From: JADJRH01 sp046351455
GTDB taxonomy: Bacteria; Myxococcota_A; Polyangia; Polyangiales; Polyangiaceae
Assembly (NCBI GenBank): GCA_046351455.1
Contig: JAXLYM010000033.1
Span: forward strand, 1 to 64,000
DNA length: 64,000 bases
Direction: 5' to 3'
The translations under genes were made by a program, and so were the position numbers. The notes beneath the pieces were generated by a model that saw nothing but the letters and a program-made list of their open reading frames with translations, was not told the origin of the DNA and did not search any database. Below are positions 1 to 8,123 of the stretch, in pieces. Every line of letters starts with the position of its first letter. Position 1 is the first letter of the stretch.

Positions 1-159
1 GCAACCACATCCGATTGGATGTCGCGCAGACAAGGAACGTTCGCGAAAGGCACGTTCGCAGCGCGAGCACCGGTCTCGGACCGATGGAATGCGAAAACAT
101 GGAATGGCGCGGCCCCCCCTTCCCGCGATTCGTTCCGCCCGCAAATCTTCTTCCTGTAT

Positions 160-552
160 TCAGGTCTTCTGCGGCGCCGGCTGACCGCGCACGGCGATCG
201 TCCACGCCTCGCGCAGCGGCGTCAGGATCCGGACCACTTCCTCGATCCTCTTCGCGTCCTGATACAGATTGGCCTCCACGATCCGCCCCATGCAGAACAT
301 GTAGATCGCCTGGAGGTTGTCGCAGAGCTCCGGCGCGTGCGCCGGGTTCAGCCCCGCGACCAGCTCGGCCAGGATGTCGTGCGAGCGCCCGATGCGCTCC
401 CCTGCGACGGCCTTGTCACCGCTCTTGATGGCGTTCGCAGCTTCCCCCAGGAACCGGAAGAGCCCGTTATACAGCATCACGAGGAGCTCGCCGGGCGAGC
501 ACGTGGTGACCTGGACCGTCTTGTACTTTGCGATGGCAGAGGCGGCGAGCAT
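160..552 (-). CDS. fliS: Flagellar export chaperone FliS
   Basis: FliS binds the disordered C-terminus of flagellin in the cytoplasm, stops premature polymerisation and hands flagellin to the export gate. The 130-residue product has the usual family length and the typical all-helical pattern. Near the N-terminus it has a Y-K-T-V-Q-V-T-T-x-S-P-G-E-L-L-V-M-L-Y-N-G segment, which is the FliS signature, followed by a helix ending in the family-like FLGEA. The start codon lies 11 nt after the fliD stop and is preceded by an AAGGGAT-like ribosome site, so fliD and fliS are almost certainly cotranscribed. The gene closes a flagellin-flagellin-fliD-fliS block. Identification by sequence pattern is secure. 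Confidence 0.93.
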   Translation of the reverse strand: MLAASAIAKYKTVQVTTCSPGELLVMLYNGLFRFLGEAANAIKSGDKAVAGERIGRSHDILAELVAGLNPAHAPELCDNLQAIYMFCMGRIVEANLYQDAKRIEEVVRILTPLREAWTIAVRGQPAPQKT

Positions 553-563
553 GGCACTATCCC

Positions 564-1925
564 TTAATCAGACTTGGAGTTCACGTCCTTGATCCCATTC
601 AAGGCCGATGTCTGCGTCTTCGTCTGCGTCATGATCGTCTCGAGGTTCGCGAACTGGTTCGTGAGCTGCGTCTTGTACGCGTCGATGCGCCTCTGGAGCG
701 CCGTCGACTCGTCATCACATTTCGTCGCGAGCGCGTTCAGAGCGTCGAGCCGAAGCTGGAGCGATGCGTATTTACCGCTCGTCAGCGAGTCGATCGTCGT
801 CTTCATGTTGCCCATCAGCCCGGAGAGGCCGTTCTTGGCGTCCACCACGAAGAGCTTCTGAACGCTCGCGGGGTCCTGCGCGATGGCGTCGCTCAGCTTC
901 GAAGAGTCGAGGCTGATCGTGCCGTCACGGGCGCTCGCGAGCCCCACCGACATCATGGTCGCGTACTTCCCGCTGGCCCCTGTGGCCGGCGTGCTGATGA
1001 CGCGAGACAGCTTGTCGAGCATCGTTCGAATCGAGGCGTCGCCCGCCAGAACGGTGTTCGAAGCAGCGCTGTCGCCCCACCCTGCGGCCGTGTGCCCGGC
1101 CTTCACGACGTCGTTGTAAGCCGAGACGAAACTCTGAATCTTCGTCGCCAGCGCGCTCGGATCCGAGGCGACCGTGATGGTCGCGGCGCTGGTCGTCTTC
1201 TTGGTGACGGCGAACGTCACGCCGGGGATCACGCCGACGATCTGGTTCGTCGATCGCTCCACATCGATGTTGTCCACCTTCAGCTTGGCGTTCTGCGCCT
1301 TCTGGTACGTGTTGTCCGGAGACGTGGCCGAATCGAGGCCCAGAGTCGTCCCGGTCTCGGTGAGCGTCACCGCGTTGGCGCCGCCCGTGTCGAGCCCCCG
1401 CACCTGCAATCGATAGCCCCCTTTCCCGTCGTAGAGCACGGAGGCGCTCACGCGCGCGCCGGTCTTGTTGATGGCCGATGCGATGTCCGTCAGCGAGTCC
1501 GTCGCCGACACCGTGACATCGTATTTCGTCCCCGTCCCGACCTGCAGAGACAGCGTACCTGCCTGGTTCAGATCGTCCGTGGACGACGACTGCGCGTCCG
1601 AGTACGTCCTTTGCTCCTGCGCGAGCTGCGTCACCTGAACATCGTAGCTGCCGGCAGAAGGATTGCCGGACACCGAAGGAACCACCGTCGAATCCGAGGA
1701 CGACGTCTTGAACGAGGCGAACTGGACCGGATCCGCGAGCGCGCTGGCCGCCGATCGCAAGGTCGCGAGCTTCGTCTCGATGCCCGATATCGTCGAGGCC
1801 GCCGCCTGAAGATTGGTCTTCTTCGTGGAGATCGCCGTCAGCGGGACGCTCTCGGCCTTGACCAGACCGTCGATGATCGCGTTGACGTCGAGACCCGAAG
1901 CCAGCCCAGAAATCGTGATGCTCAT
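564..1925 (-). CDS. fliD: Flagellar hook-associated protein 2 (filament cap) FliD
   Basis: FliD forms the pentameric cap at the filament tip under which flagellin subunits fold. The 453-residue protein begins with the hallmark S-G-L-A-S-G-L-D segment and an adjacent I-I-D-G-L motif of the FliD N-terminal domain (about residues 1-105). The C-terminal FliD domain covers about residues 220-440. It ends in a helical, heptad-rich tail with repeated Gln and Thr, which pairs with the N-terminal helix in known caps. An AGGAGA ribosome site sits 7 nt before the ATG. The gene follows the downstream flagellin by 55 nt and precedes fliS by 11 nt. The middle domain is rich in Ser, Thr and Ala, as in many secreted flagellar proteins. 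Confidence 0.93.
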   Translation of the reverse strand: MSITISGLASGLDVNAIIDGLVKAESVPLTAISTKKTNLQAAASTISGIETKLATLRSAASALADPVQFASFKTSSSDSTVVPSVSGNPSAGSYDVQVTQLAQEQRTYSDAQSSSTDDLNQAGTLSLQVGTGTKYDVTVSATDSLTDIASAINKTGARVSASVLYDGKGGYRLQVRGLDTGGANAVTLTETGTTLGLDSATSPDNTYQKAQNAKLKVDNIDVERSTNQIVGVIPGVTFAVTKKTTSAATITVASDPSALATKIQSFVSAYNDVVKAGHTAAGWGDSAASNTVLAGDASIRTMLDKLSRVISTPATGASGKYATMMSVGLASARDGTISLDSSKLSDAIAQDPASVQKLFVVDAKNGLSGLMGNMKTTIDSLTSGKYASLQLRLDALNALATKCDDESTALQRRIDAYKTQLTNQFANLETIMTQTKTQTSALNGIKDVNSKSD

Positions 1926-1980
1926 GGCGGTCTCTCCTCGTCCCGGCGAAAGTCAGGCCGCCGGGTGGCCGAGGCCGAGA

Positions 1981-2817
1981 TCAGCCGCCGCCGAGGAGCT
2001 TGAGCGCCATCTGGGGAGCCTGGTTCGCCTGCGAGAGCACGGAGACGCCCGCTTGCGAGAGGACCTGACTGCGCGCCATCGCGGCGGTCTCTTCCGCCAC
2101 GTCCACGTCACGGATACGGCTGTTCGCGGCCGAGAGGTTCGTCTTCATCGACTGCGTGTTGGCCACGGTGAGCTGCAGGCGGTTCATGACCGCGCCGAAG
2201 TCCGCGCGCTTGGCCGAGACAGAGGCGATCGCCGCGTCCACCGCGGTGATCGATGCGAGGGCGTTCGTCGCGTCCGCGCCGTCGACGCTCGACGCGTCGA
2301 TGCCGAGCGACTGCGTCGTCATGTTGCCGAACGACACGGAGATCTTGTCCGCCGCCGTGTTGTTGATGCCGACCTGGAAATCGATCGCCACCGCCGGACC
2401 GGAGAGCAGGCCTTTCCCGTTGAACTGAGTCGACTCCACCATGCGGCCGATCTCGTCCTTGAGGGACGCGAACTCGGTGTTCATGTAGCCGCGGTCGGTC
2501 GCGGTGAGGTCGCCGTTGGCGCCCTGGACGGCCAGCTCGCGCATGCGCGAGAGGATGCTGCTCATCTGCCCGAGCGCGCCCTCGGCGACCTGCGCCATGC
2601 TGACGGCGTTGTTGGCGTTGCGCTCCGCCGCCCCGAAAGAGCGGACCTGCGCCTGCATGTTCTCGCTGATCGCGAGTCCGGAGGCGTCGTCCGCCGCGGT
2701 GTTGATCCGCATGCCGGAGGACAGCTTCTGGAACGTCGATGCCAGCGCGCCCTGCGATTTGCTGAGATTGCGCTGAGCTTCCAGGGACGCGATGTTCGTG
2801 TTGATGACGAGTGCCAT
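1981..2817 (-). CDS. fliC: Flagellin (downstream copy)
   Basis: Filament subunit of 278 residues. The N-terminal D0/D1 region opens with A-L-V-I-N-T-N-I-A-S-L and carries L-S-S-G-M-R-I-N and A-D-D-A-S-G-L-A-I. The C-terminal D1/D0 region has S-R-I-R-D-V-D-V-A-E-E-T-A and ends Q-M-A-L-K-L-L. The short length means there is almost no variable D2/D3 domain, so the filament would be thin and its surface largely formed by D1. A GGAG ribosome site lies about 10 nt upstream of the ATG. No convincing sigma-28 or sigma-54 site was found directly in front, so it may be read through from the upstream flagellin 360 bp away. It is clearly paralogous to that gene. fliC is used here as a generic symbol. Confidence 0.93.
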   Translation of the reverse strand: MALVINTNIASLEAQRNLSKSQGALASTFQKLSSGMRINTAADDASGLAISENMQAQVRSFGAAERNANNAVSMAQVAEGALGQMSSILSRMRELAVQGANGDLTATDRGYMNTEFASLKDEIGRMVESTQFNGKGLLSGPAVAIDFQVGINNTAADKISVSFGNMTTQSLGIDASSVDGADATNALASITAVDAAIASVSAKRADFGAVMNRLQLTVANTQSMKTNLSAANSRIRDVDVAEETAAMARSQVLSQAGVSVLSQANQAPQMALKLLGGG

Positions 2818-3177
2818 TTGAGCTTGCTCCGTTCTTCAGGTGGCGATTCGGTCAACCTGAAAAGCAAGCCCTGGTCCATTGCAAAAACCCTCTAATCCAG
2901 GGCGGATCTCGAAGTAATGAGGTCTTCGGCGGGGTTTTCATGGCGAGGTGAGCGTCAACCGGTTGCCGCTCGTGTCAGGTCGTTGGCATTGTGCCTCTCG
3001 GAAAAGGACGAGCCGCGCACGGGCGGAGCCCTCTTTTGCCCATCTCGGGGCGGCACGCGCCGCCCCGCCCCGCCGGCGGAGCCGTCGGGGTCCCCACCCC
3101 ACGCGGGTGGCTCCGCAGGCTCCGCCACAATCGGATATGGGCCTATTGAGGACTGGTTTTTGTGGGGAGGCGCGCTT
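2818..3177. other. Intergenic region between the two flagellin genes
   Basis: No gene is supported in these 360 bases. The left end holds the ribosome site and leader of the downstream flagellin. The middle and right parts are GC-rich and contain two perfect 9-bp inverted repeats, annotated separately, that lie just after the stop of the upstream flagellin. A TGACAC-N5-GGCAA string on the minus strand resembles a sigma-54 site but lacks the essential -24 GG, so no promoter is called. Confidence 0.6.
3046..3126 (-). terminator. Paired GC hairpins after the upstream flagellin gene
   Basis: Two perfect inverted repeats lie 50-130 nt past the stop of the upstream flagellin. The first has arms 3118-3126 and 3075-3083 (GGCGGAGCC / GGCTCCGCC). 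The second has arms 3059-3067 and 3046-3054 (CGGGGCGGC / GCCGCCCCG) with a 4-base loop. There is no U-run, so this is at best a hairpin that stabilises or attenuates the flagellin transcript. Sequence symmetry is certain; function is inferred. Confidence 0.4.
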
Positions 3178-4008
3178 TCAGCCGATGAGCTTGAGCGCCA
3201 TCTGGGGGGACTGGTTCGCCTGCGCGAGCACCGAGACGCCGGCCTGCTGGAGAACCTGGTTGCGGGCCATGCTGGCCGTCTCTTCCGCCACGTCCACGTC
3301 ACGAATGCGGCTGTTCGCGGCGGAGAGGTTGGTGCGAATCGACTGCGTGTTCGCGATCGTGTAGCTCAGCCGGTTCATCGCGGCGCCGTAGGAGGCGCGC
3401 TGCGTCGAGACCGTCTCGATGGCGCCGTCGATCGAATCAATCGACGCCAGGGAGTTCGTTGCGTCCGCGCCGTCCACGGTCGACGAGTCGATACCGAGGT
3501 TCGACAGGGTCACTCCGCCGAAGGACAGCGTGATCTTGTCGGCGGCGCTGTTGTTGATGCCGACCTGGAAGTCGAAGTTGGTGGCGGCGCCGGACATGAG
3601 GTCCTTGCCGTTGAACTTCGTGGAATCCGCCAGACGGCTGATCTCACCGCGGAGCGCCGTAAACTCCGTGTTGAGGTAATCGCGGTCGGTCGACCCGAGG
3701 TCGCCGTTCGAGCCCTGGACCGCCAGTTCCCGCATGCGCGAGAGGATGCCGCTCACCTGACCGAGGCCCGACTCCGCGACCTGCGCCATGGAGACCGCGT
3801 TGTTGGTGTTGCGCTCGGCGACCGCATACGAGCGAGTCTGCGCCTGCATGTTCTCGGAGATCGCCAAGCCCGCAGCGTCATCCGCCGCGCCGTTGATGCG
3901 CATACCGGAGGACAGCTTCGAGAAGTTCGAGGCGAGCGCCTGCTGCGAAGCGGCGAGGTTTTTCTGAGCCTGGAGGGACGCGACGTTGGTGTTGATGACG
4001 AGTGACAT
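3178..4008 (-). CDS. fliC: Flagellin (upstream copy)
   Basis: Second flagellin, 276 residues from the chosen start. It opens S-L-V-I-N-T-N-V-A-S-L-Q-A-Q and ends Q-M-A-L-K-L-I-G, with the same D0/D1 signatures as the neighbouring copy (L-S-S-G-M-R-I-N, S-R-I-R-D-V-D-V-A-E-E-T-A). An ATG four codons upstream is possible. The chosen start is preferred because GGATGGAG lies at the right distance before it and because all flagellins begin close to this M-S/A-L-V-I-N motif. The two flagellins share the same layout and very similar ends, with most differences in the middle, indicating a tandem duplication. A sigma-28-like promoter lies about 60-75 nt upstream, which fits late-class expression under FlgM control. 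Confidence 0.93.
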   Translation of the reverse strand: MSLVINTNVASLQAQKNLAASQQALASNFSKLSSGMRINGAADDAAGLAISENMQAQTRSYAVAERNTNNAVSMAQVAESGLGQVSGILSRMRELAVQGSNGDLGSTDRDYLNTEFTALRGEISRLADSTKFNGKDLMSGAATNFDFQVGINNSAADKITLSFGGVTLSNLGIDSSTVDGADATNSLASIDSIDGAIETVSTQRASYGAAMNRLSYTIANTQSIRTNLSAANSRIRDVDVAEETASMARNQVLQQAGVSVLAQANQSPQMALKLIG

Positions 4009-4080
4009 GGTGGTCTCCATCCTGGAGGTGAGCCGGTCACACCGTGTGGCCCGGCCGGGCTTATTGCCCTTCGCTCATGA

Positions 4081-4107
4081 GGAACGGCCCAAGGGGACGG
4101 GCCTTGA
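4081..4107 (-). promoter_or_regulatory. Sigma-28 (FliA)-like promoter for flagellin
   Basis: On the minus strand TCAA (4104-4107) is followed by exactly 15 bases and then GCCGTTCC (4081-4088). The FliA consensus is TAAA-N15-GCCGATAA, so spacing is exact and 9 of 12 consensus bases match. The predicted transcript start near 4070 gives a leader of about 60 nt for the flagellin at 4008. A FlgM anti-sigma gene elsewhere in the window supports the use of sigma-28 in this genome. This is a hand-found match with no statistical test. Confidence 0.4.
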
Positions 4108-4152
4108 GCACCTTCCATCGATCCCGAAACGCCTTGGGATCCAGGGCGTGGC

Positions 4153-6630
4153 TTATCGGCGATCCAGCAAGGCGCGGATGGTGCGCTGCAGGACGTCGGC
4201 GCTGAACGGCTTGCTCACGATGTCGACCCCGAGCGTGAGCCCGTCGAGCCCCGCCCGCTCGGCGATCGCGTCGTCCGTGTAGCCCGACATGTAAAGGACC
4301 CGCAGCTCGGGCCGTAACGCTCGGAGCCTCTCGCAGAGCTCGCGCCCGTTGAGGCCGGGCATCACCACGTCCGTCAGGAGCAGCGCCACGTCCATCCGCG
4401 CGTCCGCGCACGCCTGGATCGCCTCCGCGCCGCTCGAAGCGCACACGACCCGGTAGCCGGCCGCGATCAACATCCGCTGCGTGAGCCGCCGCACCGAGTC
4501 GTCGTCCTCGACGAGCAGGATGCCCTCCGCGGCGCCCGCCTTGCCCGACGCGTCCGGCCCCCCGCGCGCGTCCTCCACGCCCTTCGACGCGCCGGCGGCG
4601 CGCGGCAGGAAGATCTCGAACGTCGCGCCCTCCCCGGGCCGGCTGCGCACCGCCACGACGCCGCCGCTCTGCGTGACGATGCCGTACACCATCGCGAGGC
4701 CGAGCCCCGTCCCCTTCCCCGCGGCCTTCGTCGTGAAGAACGGCTCGAAGATGCGGCCCAGCGTCGCCTCATCCATGCCGGTCCCGGTGTCCGTCACCTC
4801 GACCTTCACCCACGATCCCGGCCGCAGGCCGAGGTTGCGGCTCGCCTTCTCGTGATCGATCTCGGCGTTCGACGTCGTGATCTGCAAGGCCCCGCCCTTC
4901 GGCATCGCGTCGCGCGCGTTCACGGCGAGGTTCATCAAGACCTGCTCGAGCTGCCCCGCGTCCGCCTTCGTCGCGCCGAGCGACGCGCCCGGATAAAACG
5001 TGAGCTGGATGTCCTCGCCGAGCAGGCGCCGCAGCATCTTCTCCATGCCGCCGATGAGCGCGTTCAGATCGAGCACCTCCGGCCGGAGCACCTGCTTGCG
5101 GCTGAAGGCGAGGAGCTGCCGCGTGAGCCCCGTCGCCCGGAGCGCCGCCTTGCGCACCTCCTCCAGGTCGTCGCGCGCGGGCGCCTCGGCTGGCAGCGAG
5201 TCCAGCGCGAGCTCCGTGTACGAGGCGATCACCATCAAGAGGTTGTTGAAGTCGTGCGCGACGCCGCCCGCGAGCCGGCCGACCGCATCCATCTTCTGCG
5301 CGATGCGGAGCTGCGCCTCGGTCTCGTGCTGCTGCGTCATGTCGGTGATCACGCCCTGCACGCGCACGAGCCGCCCGCCCTCCGCCATCGGCCGCGCGTT
5401 CACGCGCACGTGGCGCACCTTCCCCGTCCCGTCGATGACGCGCGTGTCGCGGACGATGCGGCCGCCGTTTCGTCCCGCCATGAGCTGCCAGTCCGCGTCC
5501 GCGAGAGGCGCCTCCTCGATGTGCAAGAAGCGCTGGAATTCAAGCCCGAGCACGTCCTCGGCGGCGAACCCGTAGTGCGCGACGCTGCGGCTCATGAACG
5601 TGATCCGCCCCGCGGCGTCGAGCGCGAAGACCACGTCGTCGAGGTTCTCCACGAGGTCGCGGTACCGCTCCTCGCTCTCCGTCAGCCGGCGCTCGCGCGC
5701 GAGGTGATCCAGGCCGTACGACACGTCCTGCACCAGCCCGGCGAAGAGGCCCAGCACCTCGTCGTCGAAGTAGTTTCCCTCGTCCGCGGCGAGGCCGAGC
5801 ACGCCGATCACCGCGCCGTCGCAGTGGAGCGGGAAGCACGCGGACGCCTTCGTGTCGCTCGGAGAGCCCGGGACCGGCACGTACGGATCGCGCACGATCA
5901 TCCGGTTCTCCGCGAAGGCCTGCCCGACCGCGAGCCCGCGCTCGCCCGCGCTCATCTGCGCGCGCGACACCACCACGCGCGCGAGCTGGGGGCCGATGAG
6001 GCCCGCCGAGGCCACGGTCACGAGCGAGTCGCGCTCCTCCGACCAGCGCAGGATCGCCGTGCCCACGAGCCCGCCGAGGCCGAGCGCGATCTCGCAGATC
6101 CGCTGGAAGAGGGCGCCTTCGTTGGCCGAGCGCACGATGGCCTCGTTGGCGTCGGCGATCGTGCGGTGGATGCGCGTGAGCCGCTCGATGCGCCGCTCGC
6201 TCGCGACGCGCGCGGTGACGTCCACGATGCTCGCGAGGATCTCGGTCACGAGGCCGTCGTCGTTCGTGAGGGGCACCCACTGCACGCGGAACGAGCGCTT
6301 GCCCCGCCCCGCGAGCGCGAGCTCCGCGACCGACTCGTGCGGCGCGCGGCTCGACCGGACGCGCTCGAGCGGCGGCAACATGAGCCGCGACACGCTGTCC
6401 GGCCACAGCTCGTCGGGCCGGCGACCGATCACGCCGTCGTCGAGCGCGCTCGTGAGGGCCCGCAGCGCGCGGTTCATGAACACCACGCGACAGTCGCGAT
6501 CGAACACGGCGACCGCCTGAGGGAGCGCGTCGAGCGATCGCCGGCACAGATCCCCGCCGCCCGTGGGGCCCACGGAGAGACCCACGACCGGATTGGCCTG
6601 GTCGCTTCGCATCGGCTTCGCTTCCGTCAC
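4153..6630 (-). CDS. Hybrid sensor histidine kinase (PAS-GAF-PAS-HisKA-HATPase-REC)
   Basis: An 825-residue soluble sensor kinase with its own receiver; no membrane segment is visible. Order: PAS about 30-142, GAF about 160-310, PAS about 320-432, HisKA with the phospho-acceptor His459 in G-V-A-H-D-F-N-N-L-L, HATPase about 560-675 (N box N-L-A-V-N-A-R-D, G1 D-T-G-T-G-M, F box E-P-F-F-T-T-K, G2 G-K-G-T-G-L-G-L), and REC about 703-825 with Asp754 in T-D-V-V-M-P-G. This is the layout of the many soluble hybrid kinases in myxobacteria. It lies 145 nt upstream of the flagellin gene on the same strand, but the flagellin has its own promoter candidate, so a link to motility is not shown. The signal sensed is unknown. 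Confidence 0.9.
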   Translation of the reverse strand: MTEAKPMRSDQANPVVGLSVGPTGGGDLCRRSLDALPQAVAVFDRDCRVVFMNRALRALTSALDDGVIGRRPDELWPDSVSRLMLPPLERVRSSRAPHESVAELALAGRGKRSFRVQWVPLTNDDGLVTEILASIVDVTARVASERRIERLTRIHRTIADANEAIVRSANEGALFQRICEIALGLGGLVGTAILRWSEERDSLVTVASAGLIGPQLARVVVSRAQMSAGERGLAVGQAFAENRMIVRDPYVPVPGSPSDTKASACFPLHCDGAVIGVLGLAADEGNYFDDEVLGLFAGLVQDVSYGLDHLARERRLTESEERYRDLVENLDDVVFALDAAGRITFMSRSVAHYGFAAEDVLGLEFQRFLHIEEAPLADADWQLMAGRNGGRIVRDTRVIDGTGKVRHVRVNARPMAEGGRLVRVQGVITDMTQQHETEAQLRIAQKMDAVGRLAGGVAHDFNNLLMVIASYTELALDSLPAEAPARDDLEEVRKAALRATGLTRQLLAFSRKQVLRPEVLDLNALIGGMEKMLRRLLGEDIQLTFYPGASLGATKADAGQLEQVLMNLAVNARDAMPKGGALQITTSNAEIDHEKASRNLGLRPGSWVKVEVTDTGTGMDEATLGRIFEPFFTTKAAGKGTGLGLAMVYGIVTQSGGVVAVRSRPGEGATFEIFLPRAAGASKGVEDARGGPDASGKAGAAEGILLVEDDDSVRRLTQRMLIAAGYRVVCASSGAEAIQACADARMDVALLLTDVVMPGLNGRELCERLRALRPELRVLYMSGYTDDAIAERAGLDGLTLGVDIVSKPFSADVLQRTIRALLDRR

Positions 6631-6824
6631 AAGAGCCCCGCAGCGCGTCGTGCATGGCCTGCGCCACGCGATTTGCGCGGAGATTAACTAATCTCTGAAC
6701 ACCCGAGTCCGCAAGATGCGCGCGCCGGGCGAAGAGAAATAACTCGATGGATGTACCGAGACCGAATACGGCCCGTTACACGGAGTCTCGACCCCGCCTG
6801 AGACAGGGATTCGGCGAAGCCCCT
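6631..6824. other. Intergenic region upstream of the hybrid kinase
   Basis: About 190 bases between two minus-strand genes. It contains a relatively AT-rich patch around 6680-6750 that would suit a promoter for the kinase. No specific sigma-factor motif was recognised. Confidence 0.4.
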
Positions 6825-7580
6825 TCAGGCCGGGACGCGATAGGCGTTGTCCATGAGATCGGTGCCGCACGCGAGCTTCTCGCACCAGTCGATGAATTTG
6901 CCGACCATCTCCCCGCGGAAGAAGCGGCCGTGCTGCGGCGCGATGATGGCGATATCGAGCTGCCGGACCATGTGCGCCCAGCCCTTCATCGCGCGCTGAT
7001 TGCACATGTACCGCTCGTGGAAGCCCTTCATTCGCGGGATGTGCTCCTCGAAGTTCGTCGCCTCGATGTTCAACCCGTCGACGGACGCGCCGAGGTCACC
7101 CGAATAAAGGATCTTCGACACCGGGTCGTAGACCTGGAAATTGCCCGGCGAATGGAGGAAATGCGCGGGCAGGATCAAGAGATCGACGCCGCCGAGATCG
7201 AGCTTCATGCCCTCGTCCGGGATCGGCAAGAGGCGCGACTCGACGAGCTGATCGAGGCCGAAGTGCGGGACGAAGCGCGTCCACAGGGCCGAGATGTAGG
7301 CCTTCGCGTCGGTCGTCATGAGCCAGCCGTTCGTGGCCGCGATGATGTCCGGGTCCTGGTGGGAGAGGAAGATCGTGTCGAGCTTCGCGGGGCCGAGGAG
7401 CTGCAGCGTCGCGGAGAGGACGCGCGAGTAGACCTTGTGGCCGCCCGGATCGAGGATCATCGCCGATCGGTTGTGGATGACGACGTGCTGGTTCGCCTGC
7501 ACGGCGAGCGCCCCCTTGTTGAAGTCCTCGAGCAGGATGTTCCGGTGCCCTGCGCTCTCGAAAAGGATCGTATGGCTCAT
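6825..7580 (-). CDS. ODP-type metallo-beta-lactamase-fold protein (flavodiiron-like di-iron domain)
   Basis: A 251-residue single-domain protein of the metallo-beta-lactamase fold, closest in pattern to the oxygen-binding di-iron (ODP) and FprA diiron domains rather than hydrolytic lactamases. The metal motif reads S-H-Q-D-P-D-I-I, so the canonical H-x-[E/D]-x-D is kept while the following His is Ile. Further likely ligands are the His in L-P-A-H-F-L-H-S-P-G-N-F and the Asp in L-Y-S-G-D-L-G-A. A C-terminal A-P-Q-H-G-R-F-F segment matches the last family ligand. There is no flavodoxin domain, so electron transfer would need a partner; in known ODP proteins the site senses O2 or NO. A GAGGAA ribosome site precedes the ATG. 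It lies in a cluster of signalling genes, but its role here is inferred. Confidence 0.75.
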   Translation of the reverse strand: MSHTILFESAGHRNILLEDFNKGALAVQANQHVVIHNRSAMILDPGGHKVYSRVLSATLQLLGPAKLDTIFLSHQDPDIIAATNGWLMTTDAKAYISALWTRFVPHFGLDQLVESRLLPIPDEGMKLDLGGVDLLILPAHFLHSPGNFQVYDPVSKILYSGDLGASVDGLNIEATNFEEHIPRMKGFHERYMCNQRAMKGWAHMVRQLDIAIIAPQHGRFFRGEMVGKFIDWCEKLACGTDLMDNAYRVPA

Positions 7581-7760
7581 GGGGGATTCCTCGCGCGGTG
7601 CAAACTCTCGTCCATGTGCGCTCGGATGTCGAGAGGCGCCGACGAGCGAGGATCGAGCCTCGCGGCGGAATGCAGCGCGCGCGCGAACGGGTCTCTCGTG
7701 CGGGGCGAAGCGCAGGCGGTGCGCCTCGGCTCGGAGAGAGACGACTCGGCTCGACGCGAG

Positions 7761-8123
7761 CTACGTCGCGTCGCCGGCCGCGGTCACCATCGCGATCAGC
7801 CGCTCGACGTCCAGCGGCTTCGTCAAGCCTGGTAAGCCCATCGCGCGCGCCTTCTGCACCGCTCCGCCGCCCGCGGAGATCACGATCACCGGAATGCCGG
7901 CGATCGCCGGATCCGCGAGCTGGTGACGACGGAACTCCGCGCCGTCCATCTCCGGCATCATCAGATCGAGGAGGATCACGCTCGGGATCGGGCCCTCGCG
8001 CAGCATCGCGAGCGCCGCTGGGCCGCCGTCCGCCGCGGCGGCGGAGAACCCGTACGCTTCGAGGAGCGCCTGGAGCGACTCGCGGATGTCCGCGTCGTCA
8101 TCGATCACGAGGACCTTTTTCAT
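7761..8123 (-). CDS. Single-domain response regulator
   Basis: A 120-residue stand-alone receiver (REC) domain. The acidic pocket is V-I-D-D-D near residues 7-10, the phospho-acceptor Asp is in L-L-D-L-M-M-P-E-M-D at about residue 53, the switch Ser is in V-I-V-I-S-A, and the conserved Lys is in L-T-K-P-L-D at about 102. It has no output domain, so it acts by protein contact or as a phosphate shuttle. The start overlaps the end of the giant kinase gene by 4 bp (ATGA), which implies coupled translation and makes that kinase the likely phosphodonor. Confidence 0.92.
   Translation of the reverse strand: MKKVLVIDDDADIRESLQALLEAYGFSAAAADGGPAALAMLREGPIPSVILLDLMMPEMDGAEFRRHQLADPAIAGIPVIVISAGGGAVQKARAMGLPGLTKPLDVERLIAMVTAAGDAT

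Noticed and set aside
1..159. Possible gene or terminator at the left edge downstream of fliS
   Set aside because: Only a partial direct repeat of ACGTTCGC was seen; no coding pattern or clear hairpin with a run of T was found.
2960..3000. TGACAC-N5-GGCAA as a sigma-54 promoter for the downstream flagellin
   Set aside because: The essential -24 GG is GA and the distance to the start codon is large. The two better sites have an intact GG/GC pair.
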